Of a stretch of DNA of 6,537 nt, positions 1 to 6,338 are shown in pieces. The notes under the pieces were generated by a model. That model did no database searches, had not been told where the DNA came from, and saw only the letters and a program-made list of their open reading frames with translations. Numbering within the stretch: the first letter of the stretch is position 1; every line of letters starts with the position of its first letter. Where the stretch lies: the NCBI GenBank assembly GCA_905215845.1, contig CAJMRU010000058.1, positions 1 through 6,537 on the forward strand, in the 5' to 3' direction. The translations under genes were made by a program, and so were the position numbers. The DNA is from an uncultured bacterium. Its GTDB lineage: Bacteria; Bacillota; Clostridia; TANB77; CAG-508.

Positions 1-127
1 TTTATACATTTATTGTAATTATATGAACTAATATTTAAAATGTAATCTATAATTTCTTGATTAATATTAGTATTTCCATTTTTTAAATTTTTAGCCCTAT
101 TCTTGTAATTTAATTTAATACTTCATG

Positions 128-174
128 AAAAAGACCTCTAAAATAAGTCTTACTTTTGTGAGTAAAGTCTTATT
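128..174 (-). terminator. Probable intrinsic terminator after dusB
   Basis: Read on the minus strand, a hairpin begins directly after the dusB stop codon. Its arms are 162-174 and 142-153, giving about 12 pairs with one mismatch and one bulge around an 8-nt loop. A second possible stem, AAGAC with GTCTT, runs into a run of five T (complement of 128-132). The layout is typical of an intrinsic terminator in AT-rich DNA, but the stem is weak in G/C, so its strength is uncertain. Confidence 0.55.
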
Positions 175-1158
175 CTAGAAGCTTAAAAAATAGTCATTCA
201 CTTTTGATAATAATTCTTTTTCTGTTTCTATTTTATTTATAGAATTTCTGAATTCACTAGAATTTTTCATATTTTTAGTATACCAAGCAATATGTTTTCT
301 TAATTCTTTTATTGCTATTTCGCCTTTTTCTTCAACTGCCAATTTTATATGTTTTTTCATTACTTCTAATTTTTCTTGATTTGTTGGTTCCAAAATTTTT
401 TCACCATTTTGTAAATAATAAATAATATTTTTAAAAATCCATGGATTTCCAAGACTTCCTCTTCCAATCATGATCCCATCGACACCTGTGTATTCAAACA
501 TTTTTTTAGCTGATATTTCGTCTATCACATCTCCATTTCCAATGATAGGTATATTTACATTTTCCTTAACTTTTTTGATTATATCTAAATCTGCCTTACC
601 CGTATAAAATTCTGACCTTGTCCTTCCATGAACTGTTATAGCTGATATTCCAGCCTTTTCTGCTATTTTTGCTACTTCTACTGCTACTATATTTTCTTTG
701 TCCCAACCTCTTCTTATTTTTAATGTTACTGGCACTTTTGAATTTTGAACAACTGCTTTCATTATTTTTTCAGCTTTATCTAAGTCTAATAATAATTTAC
801 TTCCATCTCCATTTTTTACAACCTTAGGAGCTGGACATCCCATGTTTATATCTATTATATCAGCAAATTCACTTACATATTTTGAACTGAAAGCCATTGT
901 TTCAACATCGCTTCCAAATATTTGATAACTTATTGGTCTTTTTTCTCCATCTGTATTTAATAATCTATTTGTTTTTTGGTCATTGTGAAACATTGCCTTA
1001 GAACTTGCCATTTCTGTACAAACTAATCCCGGATTTCCTATCTCCTTGCAAATAGTTCTAAATGGTCTATTTGTAACTCCAGCCATTGGTGCTAATATTA
1101 AATTATTCTCTAACTCAACATTTCCTATTTTTAATTTTTTTAAATACTTCATAAACAT
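175..1158 (-). CDS. dusB: tRNA-dihydrouridine synthase, DusB type
   Basis: This 327-residue protein is an FMN-dependent enzyme that reduces uridine to dihydrouridine in the tRNA D-loop, in the cytoplasm. The sequence shows the FMN-barrel start APMAGVTNRPFR (23-34) and the family signature INMGCPAPKVVKNGDGS (104-120), in which Cys108 is the expected active-site proton donor. It also has LKIRRGW (146-152), HGRTR (177-181), the phosphate-binding GNGD (207-210), and IGRGSLGNPWIF (231-242). The C-terminal helical tRNA-binding domain follows to the end. Length is normal for DusB. The first ATG is preferred over the one two codons later because AAAGGA lies 5 nt upstream of it. The gene follows rodA on the same strand but is separated by 168 bases and a terminator. 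I see no strong promoter in that gap, so expression by a weak promoter or read-through is possible. The NMGCP-PKV signature favours DusB over DusA or DusC. Confidence 0.95.
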   Translation of the reverse strand: MFMKYLKKLKIGNVELENNLILAPMAGVTNRPFRTICKEIGNPGLVCTEMASSKAMFHNDQKTNRLLNTDGEKRPISYQIFGSDVETMAFSSKYVSEFADIIDINMGCPAPKVVKNGDGSKLLLDLDKAEKIMKAVVQNSKVPVTLKIRRGWDKENIVAVEVAKIAEKAGISAITVHGRTRSEFYTGKADLDIIKKVKENVNIPIIGNGDVIDEISAKKMFEYTGVDGIMIGRGSLGNPWIFKNIIYYLQNGEKILEPTNQEKLEVMKKHIKLAVEEKGEIAIKELRKHIAWYTKNMKNSSEFRNSINKIETEKELLSKVNDYFLSF

Positions 1159-1268
1159 TTAGTTCCTTTCATGACTTAATTTTAAGTATAAATAAAAGTA
1201 GCTTAATTAATTTTTTGACCTTTTATAACACTTGTATGTTGCATCTTTGTTCATGTGATAAAATTTTG

Positions 1269-1315
1269 AAAAAATTGAGGTAAGTCCATAAAGCCTCGAA
1301 CATACCTCTTTTTTT
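1269..1315. terminator. Bidirectional intrinsic terminator between rodA and dusB
   Basis: Arms GAGGTA (1277-1282) and TACCTC (1303-1308) pair perfectly and extend by two more pairs past a T.T mismatch, leaving a loop of about 14 nt. On the plus strand the stem is followed by seven T (1309-1315). On the minus strand it is followed by AA and six T (complement of 1269-1276). It lies 18 bases past the rodA stop codon, so its main role is probably to end the minD-minE-rodA transcript. Confidence 0.8.
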
Positions 1316-1326
1316 ATCTTTAAATT

Positions 1327-2433
1327 CTATTTTGCAAATATTGTCTTTTGCCTTTTTCCACTTATATTTAATAAAAGTCCTACGCAAATAAAATTAGTTA
1401 TTAAAGAACTTCCTCCATAACTTACAAATGGAAGTGGAACCCCTGTTATTGGTAATAATCCCATAACCATTCCTATATTTTCTAATACATGGAATAAAAA
1501 CACTCCAGTAATTCCAATAGCTATCATTGAACCTGCTTTGTCTTTTGCTGTTTTAGCTACATATATACTTTTGGTTATAAGATATACAAACAATAGAATA
1601 ATTGCTCCAGCTACTATAAATCCCATTTCTTCTCCTATAACAGAATATATAAAGTCTGTGGTTTTGGGATAAAGAAATCCTAATTGTGTTTGATTTCCCT
1701 TTAATAGCCCCATTCCTGTAAGTCCACCAGCTCCTATCGCTAGTTTTGATTGTATAATATTATATCCTGAACCTCTAGGGTCTGATTCTGGATTTAAAAA
1801 TACATCTATTCTTGTTTTTGCATGTTCTGGTAAAACAAAATTATATAATAATGGAACTGCTATTACTACTAGCAAAATTGTTCCAATTATATACTTTTTA
1901 TCTAATCCAGAAGCAAATAACATTAATGCCATTGCTACTATAAATGCTAATGCTGTTCCATAATCTGGTTGTTTTACTATTAATAATACAGGTACTGCTA
2001 ATGCTGATAATATAATTAATAACCTGGTTGGCCTATTTATTTCTTCTTGCCCTTTTCTTTGTATTTTAGTTATTACATATGTTAAAAATAATATTACAGT
2101 AACTTTTGCAAATTCACCTGGTTGTAATGAAAATGCACCTATATTAAACCAACTTGTTGCACCATTTACTGGTTTAGTGAATAATACTGCTATTAGTAAT
2201 ACTATTGTCATTCCATATAATACTGGTGATGCTTTTAACAATAAATTATAATCTATGAACATAACTATAACCATAGCAATTAGACTTACTACTAACCAAA
2301 TAATTTGCTTAGAAAATTCATCATATTCAGTTTCTTGTGTAGCAGAAAATAGTGCAACTATTCCTATTATAGATAGAATAATTGCAACTATCAATATTCC
2401 CCACTCCATATTTTTTAGTTCTCTTTTTCTCAT
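1327..2433 (-). CDS. rodA: SEDS-family peptidoglycan glycosyltransferase RodA
   Basis: This is a 368-residue polytopic membrane protein with about ten hydrophobic segments, starting at residues 11-31. SEDS proteins polymerise lipid II glycan strands in the cytoplasmic membrane. RodA does this for side-wall elongation with a class B penicillin-binding protein. Visible family motifs are GATSWFNIGAFSLQPGEFAK (91-110), KQPDYGTA (154-161), GYNIIQSKLAIGAGGLTGMG (223-242), TDFIYSVIGEEMGF (259-272, where Asp260 matches the essential SEDS Asp), and PITGVPLPFVSYGGSSL (328-344). The usual QPSE is QPGE here. RodA rather than FtsW is chosen because of its place directly behind minD-minE, an order known from Clostridium, and because of its compact length. 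The start has a weak ribosome site (AAGAGTG). The 48-base gap to minE has no terminator, so it should be co-transcribed with minD and minE. Confidence 0.92.
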   Translation of the reverse strand: MRKRELKNMEWGILIVAIILSIIGIVALFSATQETEYDEFSKQIIWLVVSLIAMVIVMFIDYNLLLKASPVLYGMTIVLLIAVLFTKPVNGATSWFNIGAFSLQPGEFAKVTVILFLTYVITKIQRKGQEEINRPTRLLIILSALAVPVLLIVKQPDYGTALAFIVAMALMLFASGLDKKYIIGTILLVVIAVPLLYNFVLPEHAKTRIDVFLNPESDPRGSGYNIIQSKLAIGAGGLTGMGLLKGNQTQLGFLYPKTTDFIYSVIGEEMGFIVAGAIILLFVYLITKSIYVAKTAKDKAGSMIAIGITGVFLFHVLENIGMVMGLLPITGVPLPFVSYGGSSLITNFICVGLLLNISGKRQKTIFAK

Positions 2434-2481
2434 TAAATCACTCTTTTTCTATTTTATATTTTGATTTAATTTTTGTCTTTC

Positions 2482-3048
2482 TTATTTAGCTTTGCTACTT
2501 TTTTTCTTGCTATTATTCTTATTTTCTGTTTTTTCTTCTTCTTCAATTATTTCTTTTTCTAAATTATCATCTTTTTCTATTTTGTTTTTACTTATTTCTT
2601 TATCATTATTTTTTTCATCATTTTCATCTGAATTTTTATTATTCTCTTCTAGAACTTTGTTTTCATTTTGTTTTTTTTCTTTTTCATCTATATTTGCTTT
2701 TTTTATTTCTTTATTTTGTTCTTTGTTTTCCAATTTTTCCATTTTTCTAGTCTCATTTTTAATATTAATAATTGGAATATTTGCATATAAAGCTGGAGCT
2801 CCGTTAGTTCCGTCATCATTTTCTTTATTTGTTAATCTAACATCAATTGCATTTTCATCTACTTCTATATATTTCTTTATAACATCAATTATTTCTTGTT
2901 TCATTAACTCTAAGAAATCTGCTGAAACATTAGCTCTATCTTGCATAAGAACCAAATGCAATCTTTCTTTTGCTGCTACTTTTGAATTTGGTGTTTTTTC
3001 CTCTTTTTTTCCCATCTTACTAAAGAATTTCATTAAGCCTTCAAACAT
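2482..3048 (-). CDS. minE: Cell division topological specificity factor MinE with long charged C-terminal tail
   Basis: MinE stimulates the MinD ATPase and drives MinD off the membrane, which sets up the oscillation that places the division site. Residues 1-98 look like a complete MinE. There is an N-terminal amphipathic membrane-targeting stretch MFEGLMKFFSKM, then the MinD-contacting region with KERLHLVLMQDRA (27-39), a long helix LELMKQEIIDVIKKYIEVD (46-64), and the last beta strand near ALYANIPIINI (86-96). After this comes about 90 residues made almost only of K, E, N, D, S and I, with no recognisable fold. Ordinary MinE is about 85-95 residues, so total length is doubled. A GGAGGT ribosome site lies upstream of the chosen ATG, and minD ends 29 bases before it. 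The core assignment is firm; any role of the tail is unknown. Confidence 0.9.
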   Translation of the reverse strand: MFEGLMKFFSKMGKKEEKTPNSKVAAKERLHLVLMQDRANVSADFLELMKQEIIDVIKKYIEVDENAIDVRLTNKENDDGTNGAPALYANIPIINIKNETRKMEKLENKEQNKEIKKANIDEKEKKQNENKVLEENNKNSDENDEKNNDKEISKNKIEKDDNLEKEIIEEEEKTENKNNSKKKSSKAK

Positions 3049-3077
3049 TGTCTAAATTACCTCCAACTTTGTTATTA

Positions 3078-3872
3078 CTATGATTTTCTAAATAATCTCT
3101 TTAATTTTGCAAAAAATCCCTTTTCTCTTCCTGGTATTGTTACTTCAATTTTTTCTCCAAGTACTCTTTTAGCTATTTCTATATATGCTTTTCCTGATGG
3201 AGCTCTTTTATTTTGAATAACTGGCTCTCCCTTATTTGTTTGTGTTATTATGTATTCATCATCGGGAACAACACCTATTAAATCTATTGATAATAAATCT
3301 ACTATATCATCAACATCCATCATTTCACCTTTTCTTACCATATTAGGTCTTATCCTATTTATAACTAATTCTGGATTTTTAATTTCTGATGATTCTAATA
3401 AGCCGATTATTCTATCAGCATCTCTTATTGCTGATATTTCAGCAGTTGTTACAACTATTGCTCTATCTGCTCCTGCTATCGCATTTTTGAAACCTTGTTC
3501 AATTCCTGCTGGACAATCTATTAATATGTAGTCAAATTCTTCTTTTAATTTTTCTACTAATTTTCTCATTTGTTCTTCATTTACTGCGCTTTTATCTCTT
3601 GTTTGAGCAGCTGGTAATAGGTATAATTCTTTAAATCTTTTATCTTTTATTAAAGCTTGTCTTAATTTACACTTTTCTTCAACAACATCTACAATGTCAT
3701 ATACAATTCTATTTTCTAACCCCATTACTACATCTAGATTTCTTAATCCTATATCTGTATCTATAAGTGCTACTTTTTTACCTTCTAATGCTAAACTTGA
3801 ACCTAAATTTGCTGTTGTTGTTGTTTTACCTACTCCACCTTTTCCTGATGTTATAACTATTACTTCTCCCAT
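3078..3872 (-). CDS. minD: Septum site-determining ATPase MinD
   Basis: This 264-residue ParA/MinD-type ATPase binds the membrane as an ATP dimer, recruits MinC or other partners, and is released by MinE. It shows the deviant Walker A KGGVGKT (11-17) with signature Lys11. The switch I region is DTDIGLRNLDVVMGLENR (38-55). The Walker B/switch II region is YILIDCPAGIE (115-125). The C-terminal amphipathic membrane-targeting helix is GFFAKLKRLFRK (252-263). All of these are intact and the length is normal. AAGGAGG lies 6 nt before the ATG. It is first in the minD-minE-rodA set. In many Clostridia minC comes immediately before minD. Here the next feature upstream is a promoter region and then an insertion element, so minC is absent from this window. 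Whether it is elsewhere or missing cannot be told. Confidence 0.96.
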   Translation of the reverse strand: MGEVIVITSGKGGVGKTTTTANLGSSLALEGKKVALIDTDIGLRNLDVVMGLENRIVYDIVDVVEEKCKLRQALIKDKRFKELYLLPAAQTRDKSAVNEEQMRKLVEKLKEEFDYILIDCPAGIEQGFKNAIAGADRAIVVTTAEISAIRDADRIIGLLESSEIKNPELVINRIRPNMVRKGEMMDVDDIVDLLSIDLIGVVPDDEYIITQTNKGEPVIQNKRAPSGKAYIEIAKRVLGEKIEVTIPGREKGFFAKLKRLFRKS

Positions 3873-3917
3873 ATTTCTCCTCCTTAGGATTTAAAAACAC
3901 ATATTTTTAACGGTTAT

Positions 3918-3946
3918 ATGATATAACGAAATTGACAAAAAGTCAA
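3918..3946 (-). promoter_or_regulatory. Likely promoter of the minD-minE-rodA operon
   Basis: On the minus strand, a -35 box TTGACT (complement of 3941-3946), a 17-base spacer and a -10 box TATCAT (complement of 3918-3923) form a good vegetative promoter. The start would fall near 3911, leaving a leader of about 38 nt with the AAGGAGG site before minD. The -35 box and most of the spacer lie inside the palindrome at 3929-3963, so a protein bound there could block this promoter. Confidence 0.6.
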
Positions 3947-3963
3947 TGACTTTTTGTCAATTT
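3929..3963. repeat. Perfect palindrome, 16-bp arms, 3-bp centre
   Basis: Arms at 3929-3944 and 3948-3963 are exact reverse complements around AAT. The arms contain TTGACA-like hexamers on both strands, so the palindrome overlaps the -35 boxes of promoters facing both ways. It could be an operator for a dimeric repressor. It could also be a low-GC bidirectional terminator for whatever gene once lay to the right, since the core AAAAAGTC/GACTTTTT ends in a T run. The sequence alone does not decide between these. Confidence 0.75.
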
Positions 3964-3982
3964 ACATAAATAAAAATATTAT
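3954..3982 (+). promoter_or_regulatory. Possible plus-strand promoter facing the insertion element
   Basis: TTGTCA (3954-3959), a 17-base spacer and TATTAT (3977-3982) match the vegetative consensus at five of six positions in each box. It points away from minD and into the insertion element 40 bases downstream, so it could supply transcription to the two IS genes. Before the insertion it may have driven a divergent gene that is no longer adjacent. Confidence 0.4.
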
Positions 3983-4018
3983 TTTCATTTTAGTGTTTTT
4001 AATATTTGATAGTGTATT

Positions 4019-4067
4019 ATATAGTGTGTAAATTATTTAAAATCAAAAAATAATTTATGCACTATAT
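4019..4067 (+). promoter_or_regulatory. Left-end hairpin, fully paired in inward RNA
   Basis: Positions 4019-4038 pair with 4048-4067 around a 9-nt loop. The only two DNA mismatches (4027/4059 and 4028/4058) become U.G and G.U pairs in plus-strand RNA, so an RNA entering from the left folds into an unbroken 20-pair stem containing the terminal repeat. A competing small hairpin, GCACTATA (4059-4066) with TATTGTGC (4071-4078), shares its right arm and ends 5 nt before the GAAGG ribosome site of the first gene. By analogy with other insertion sequences this may limit expression from read-through RNA. That role is inference. Confidence 0.5.
4022..4043 (+). repeat. Left terminal inverted repeat of the IS
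   Basis: Starts TAGTGTGTAAATT and matches the reverse complement of 6225-6246 at 20 of 22 positions, with mismatches at 4035 and 4042. The hexamer TAGTGT also occurs just outside, at 3991 and 4010 in the same orientation. Confidence 0.8.
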
Positions 4068-4093
4068 TTTTATTGTGCAGAAAGAAGGTATAA

Positions 4094-4864
4094 ATGGAAT
4101 TATTAAAATTAAATGAATTAACAAAGAAAAAATTAGATGACACATACATTGTTGTATATGCAATAAAAAATGAAATAAATATTAAAAAAGCAGACATTAT
4201 TGAAAAGAATGACATATATACATTGATAGGTGTTGACACTAAGGGAATTAGACATCTTTTAAATATTTATGCTGATAAAGTTAACAATAGCCATTTTTGG
4301 CTTGATGTTTTTGAAGGATTAAAAAGTAGAGGTGTAAAAAATATTTTATTTCTATCTGTTGATGATAGTAAAAATATGAAAAGGACTGCAAAAATAGCAT
4401 TTCCAAACATAACCTTTACAGATTCATTAACATCTATATATCCGAAATTTTACAAATACATTTCTGAACGTTCTTCAAAAAATATTGCTGGAAAAATTAA
4501 AGAATTATACACCCAAAAAACACTTGAAGAATACAAAAGAGTATTTAAAATTTTTAGTGAAAAATACAATAATGTAATACATCAAAACTTAATAAAGAAA
4601 TACTTAAATAATGTTGAAAACACTTATAGATACAGTCAAAATATAAGAAATCTTCTTTTTAAACATTCCGCAAATGTTCAATATTATGATAAAATAAGAT
4701 TGACATTTGATAATACAAAATATATAAATAGTTTTGATGATCTATATAATGAATTAGATGATAACAAATACAAATATTTTGGATATACGTCATTTCAAAA
4801 GAGAGAATGGACTTTAATATTGAATGACTTAATTCAAATATATCCAGATATAGAGTTTATATAA
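4094..4864 (+). CDS. Catalytically degenerate, core-only relative of the IS256 transposase (accessory IS protein)
   Basis: I know no named family for this 256-residue protein, but it is clearly homologous to the transposase encoded next to it. The best block is HFWLDVFEGLKSRGVKNIL (67-85), against SFWSNVFEDLKERGVEDIL in the transposase, preceded by YTLIGVD (42-48) against YVIIGVD. Asp90 aligns with the second catalytic Asp. The third catalytic residue, Glu359 of the transposase, aligns with Val195. The first Asp has no clean partner, although Asp15 and Asp16 lie near. The conserved Cys and His of RCVVH are replaced by Ser. About 180 N-terminal residues, where DNA binding is expected, are absent. 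The reading frame is unbroken, with GAAGG 5 nt before the ATG, and it ends 12 bases before the transposase gene, so translational coupling is likely. I infer a regulator or partner subunit of the transposase. Recent decay is less likely because the frame is intact. Confidence 0.75.
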   Translation: MELLKLNELTKKKLDDTYIVVYAIKNEINIKKADIIEKNDIYTLIGVDTKGIRHLLNIYADKVNNSHFWLDVFEGLKSRGVKNILFLSVDDSKNMKRTAKIAFPNITFTDSLTSIYPKFYKYISERSSKNIAGKIKELYTQKTLEEYKRVFKIFSEKYNNVIHQNLIKKYLNNVENTYRYSQNIRNLLFKHSANVQYYDKIRLTFDNTKYINSFDDLYNELDDNKYKYFGYTSFQKREWTLILNDLIQIYPDIEFI

Positions 4865-4870
4865 AAGGAG
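4865..4870 (+). promoter_or_regulatory. Ribosome binding site of the transposase gene
   Basis: AAGGAG begins immediately after the TAA stop of the upstream gene and lies 6 nt before ATG at 4877. It fixes the transposase start and would let terminating ribosomes restart on the transposase. Confidence 0.85.
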
Positions 4871-4876
4871 TACGAA

Positions 4877-6151
4877 ATGAGCCCAAAAAAAGAACAAAAT
4901 AAAAAGCAAGAAAATAAAGATGTTAAAGATTTAATAATTGATGAAGCAGTTAAACAATTTAAAGAAGGAAAAATAAAAAATAGTCTTGATGTTACAAACT
5001 TCTTAGATGGTCTATTGCAACCACTTATGCAAAAATTATTAGATACAGAATTAGATAATCATTTACAATACGATAAATATGAGCATCAAAAAGATAAAAA
5101 AACAAAAAACTCTCGTAATGGTCATTGTAAAGCAAAAACAGTAAAGACTGAGTACGGCAACATAGAAATTGAAACACCAAGAGATATAAACGCTACTTTT
5201 GAGCCTATAATTATTGAAAAAGGACAAACTAGGCTTACAGGTTTTGAAGACAAGTGTATTGCACTTTATGCCAAAGGAATGAGTATTAGAGATATTGAAA
5301 ACACTTTAAAAGAAATATATGGAGTAAACATAAACAAAGACCAAATTACTAAGTTGATCTCAGCAGTAAACGAAGAAACAGAAAAGTGGAAAAATAGAAT
5401 ATTACAGTCTATGTATGTTTTTACATATGCGGATTGCTTATATATACCAATAAAAGATGATTTAACGAGCTCAAAAAAAGCTGTGTATGTCATAATTGGC
5501 GTAGATGTAAATGGATATAAAGACATATTAGGTCTATGGATTAATAAAACAGAATCAGCAAGCTTTTGGAGCAATGTTTTTGAAGATTTAAAAGAACGTG
5601 GAGTTGAAGATATTTTATATATGTCAAGCGATGGCATTGCCGGATTTAAAGGTTCTTTAGAACAAGTATTTCCACGTACACAAAGTCAAAGATGTGTTGT
5701 TCATTTAGTACGTAATATATACAGTTTATGTCCAAAAAAAGATGCTAAAAATATAATTGCAGACTACAAAAAAATATATACAAGCACAAGTTTAAATGAT
5801 GCAAATCTAGAACTTGAAAACTTTAAAAATAAATATAATAAAACTCATAGTAAAATTGTGAAAAAAGTTCAGGACTTTATGCAATATTTAGAGCCTTTAT
5901 TTGAGTTGCCAAATGAAATAAGAAAATGTATATATACGTCAAATGCAGTAGAAGCAGTAAATTCAGCACTAAGAAAAGTAACTCGTGGTAAAGGAGCATT
6001 TCCAAATGAAAGCTCTGTTTACAAAGTTCTATACTTAAGAATCAAAGAACTAAAAGAAAAATGGAAAAATCCAATTCAAGGTTGGAAAACAATACAATCT
6101 CAAATTATAGATTTATTTGGTGAAAGATATACTAAATATCTTGAAATTTAA
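4877..6151 (+). CDS. IS256-family (Mutator-like) DDE transposase
   Basis: This 424-residue enzyme cuts and joins the element's ends. The N-terminal part (about 1-175) holds the DNA-binding region, including the family's NSRNGHCKAKTVKTEYG (78-94), ETPRD (99-103) and a helix-turn-helix-like stretch YAKGMSIRDIENTLKEIYG (131-149). The RNase H-like core follows, with catalytic Asp186 in YADCLYIPIK, Asp252 in SSDGIAGF, and Glu359 in SNAVEAVNS. QRCVVHLVRN (271-280) and RKVTRGKGAFP (366-376) are family signatures. Spacings of 66 and 107 residues between the three acids fit IS256. Nothing is broken, so the protein should be active. It is slightly longer than the usual 390-410 residues because of a Lys/Gln-rich leader. 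It follows the degenerate relative in an apparent two-gene operon, and no separate promoter is visible in the 12-base gap. Confidence 0.95.
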   Translation: MSPKKEQNKKQENKDVKDLIIDEAVKQFKEGKIKNSLDVTNFLDGLLQPLMQKLLDTELDNHLQYDKYEHQKDKKTKNSRNGHCKAKTVKTEYGNIEIETPRDINATFEPIIIEKGQTRLTGFEDKCIALYAKGMSIRDIENTLKEIYGVNINKDQITKLISAVNEETEKWKNRILQSMYVFTYADCLYIPIKDDLTSSKKAVYVIIGVDVNGYKDILGLWINKTESASFWSNVFEDLKERGVEDILYMSSDGIAGFKGSLEQVFPRTQSQRCVVHLVRNIYSLCPKKDAKNIIADYKKIYTSTSLNDANLELENFKNKYNKTHSKIVKKVQDFMQYLEPLFELPNEIRKCIYTSNAVEAVNSALRKVTRGKGAFPNESSVYKVLYLRIKELKEKWKNPIQGWKTIQSQIIDLFGERYTKYLEI

Positions 6152-6163
6152 AAATAGAGTACA

Positions 6164-6193
6164 TTGACAATTTAATAAAAGAAGTAATATAGT
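6164..6193 (+). promoter_or_regulatory. Possible outward-facing promoter at the IS right end
   Basis: A perfect TTGACA (6164-6169), an 18-base spacer and TATAGT (6188-6193, five of six to consensus) lie just after the transposase stop and point out of the element. IS256-type elements are known to activate neighbouring genes by outward promoters. Here the neighbouring gene on the right is on the opposite strand, so output would be antisense to it. Confidence 0.35.
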
Positions 6194-6216
6194 TTTATGT
6201 TTACTACATCACTTCT
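6180..6216 (-). terminator. Right-end hairpin with T run, active for inward minus-strand RNA
   Basis: AGAAGTGATGTAG (complement of 6204-6216) pairs with CTATATTACTTCT (complement of 6180-6192) around an 11-nt loop. In minus-strand RNA all 13 positions pair, two as G.U. In plus-strand RNA those two would be A.C mismatches. TTTTATT follows on the minus strand. It would stop antisense RNA entering the transposase gene from the right. The stem is AT-rich, so its efficiency is uncertain. Confidence 0.45.
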
Positions 6217-6304
6217 GTAAAATTAATTTAAAAAATTTACACACTAGTATTGACAAACCCGTAAAATTAATTTAAAAAATTTACACACTAGTATTGACAA
6301 ACCC
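6217..6304. repeat. Perfect 44-bp tandem duplication of the IS right end
   Basis: 6217-6260 and 6261-6304 are identical over all 44 bases. Each unit holds the right terminal repeat (ending ACACACTA) plus 14 flanking bases, GTATTGACAAACCC. After the second unit the sequence changes into GC-richer DNA starting ACACAAAATTTC. It is either a genuine doubled right end or a product of slippage or mis-assembly. Confidence 0.9.
6225..6246 (-). repeat. Right terminal inverted repeat of the IS (inner copy)
   Basis: The reverse complement starts TAGTGTGTAAATT and matches the left repeat at 20 of 22 positions. A second identical copy lies at 6269-6290 through the 44-bp duplication. Confidence 0.8.
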
Positions 6305-6338
6305 ACACAAAATTTCTTACAGTCCCTACATCAAAGTG

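Larger units (their letters stand above)
4022..6246 (+). mobile_element. Two-gene IS256-family insertion sequence, about 2.2 kb
   Basis: The ends are set by imperfect terminal inverted repeats (20 of 22 matching) beginning TAGTGTGTAAATT. Inside are two plus-strand genes: a transposase-core relative without a full active site (4094-4864) and an intact IS256-type DDE transposase (4877-6151). Typical IS256-family elements are about 1.3-1.5 kb with only the transposase, so the extra gene explains the length. The 8 bases outside each end, GTATTATA at left and GTATTGAC at right, share only GTATT, so no proper target duplication is present. That suggests the two flanks were not originally one site. 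The right end is present twice in tandem, so the outer limit could also be 6290. Confidence 0.8.

Noticed and set aside
1..122. Minus-strand frame open from 122 to the left edge (about 40 codons, reading ...YKNRAKNLKNGN...)
   Set aside because: It has no ATG, GTG or TTG start after the upstream stop, lies behind the dusB terminator, and shows no family motif. It could be an old gene remnant, but a gene call is not supported.
2492..3055. Plus-strand open frame of 187 codons opposite minE
   Set aside because: It is a shadow of the Lys/Glu/Asn-rich minE frame and yields a Ser/Phe/Leu-rich product with no motif. MinE is clearly the real gene.
4006..4034. Hybrid promoter TTGATA-17-TAAATT across the IS left boundary
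   Set aside because: The -10 box matches only four of six positions, and a better promoter lies at 3954-3982. In DNA this AT-rich, such matches arise easily.
5266..5637. Minus-strand open frame inside the transposase gene
   Set aside because: It lies over the catalytic core of the transposase, with no ribosome site or recognisable features.
6217..6304. Start of a CRISPR-like array
   Set aside because: There are only two units, directly adjacent with no separate spacers, and the unit contains the IS terminal repeat.
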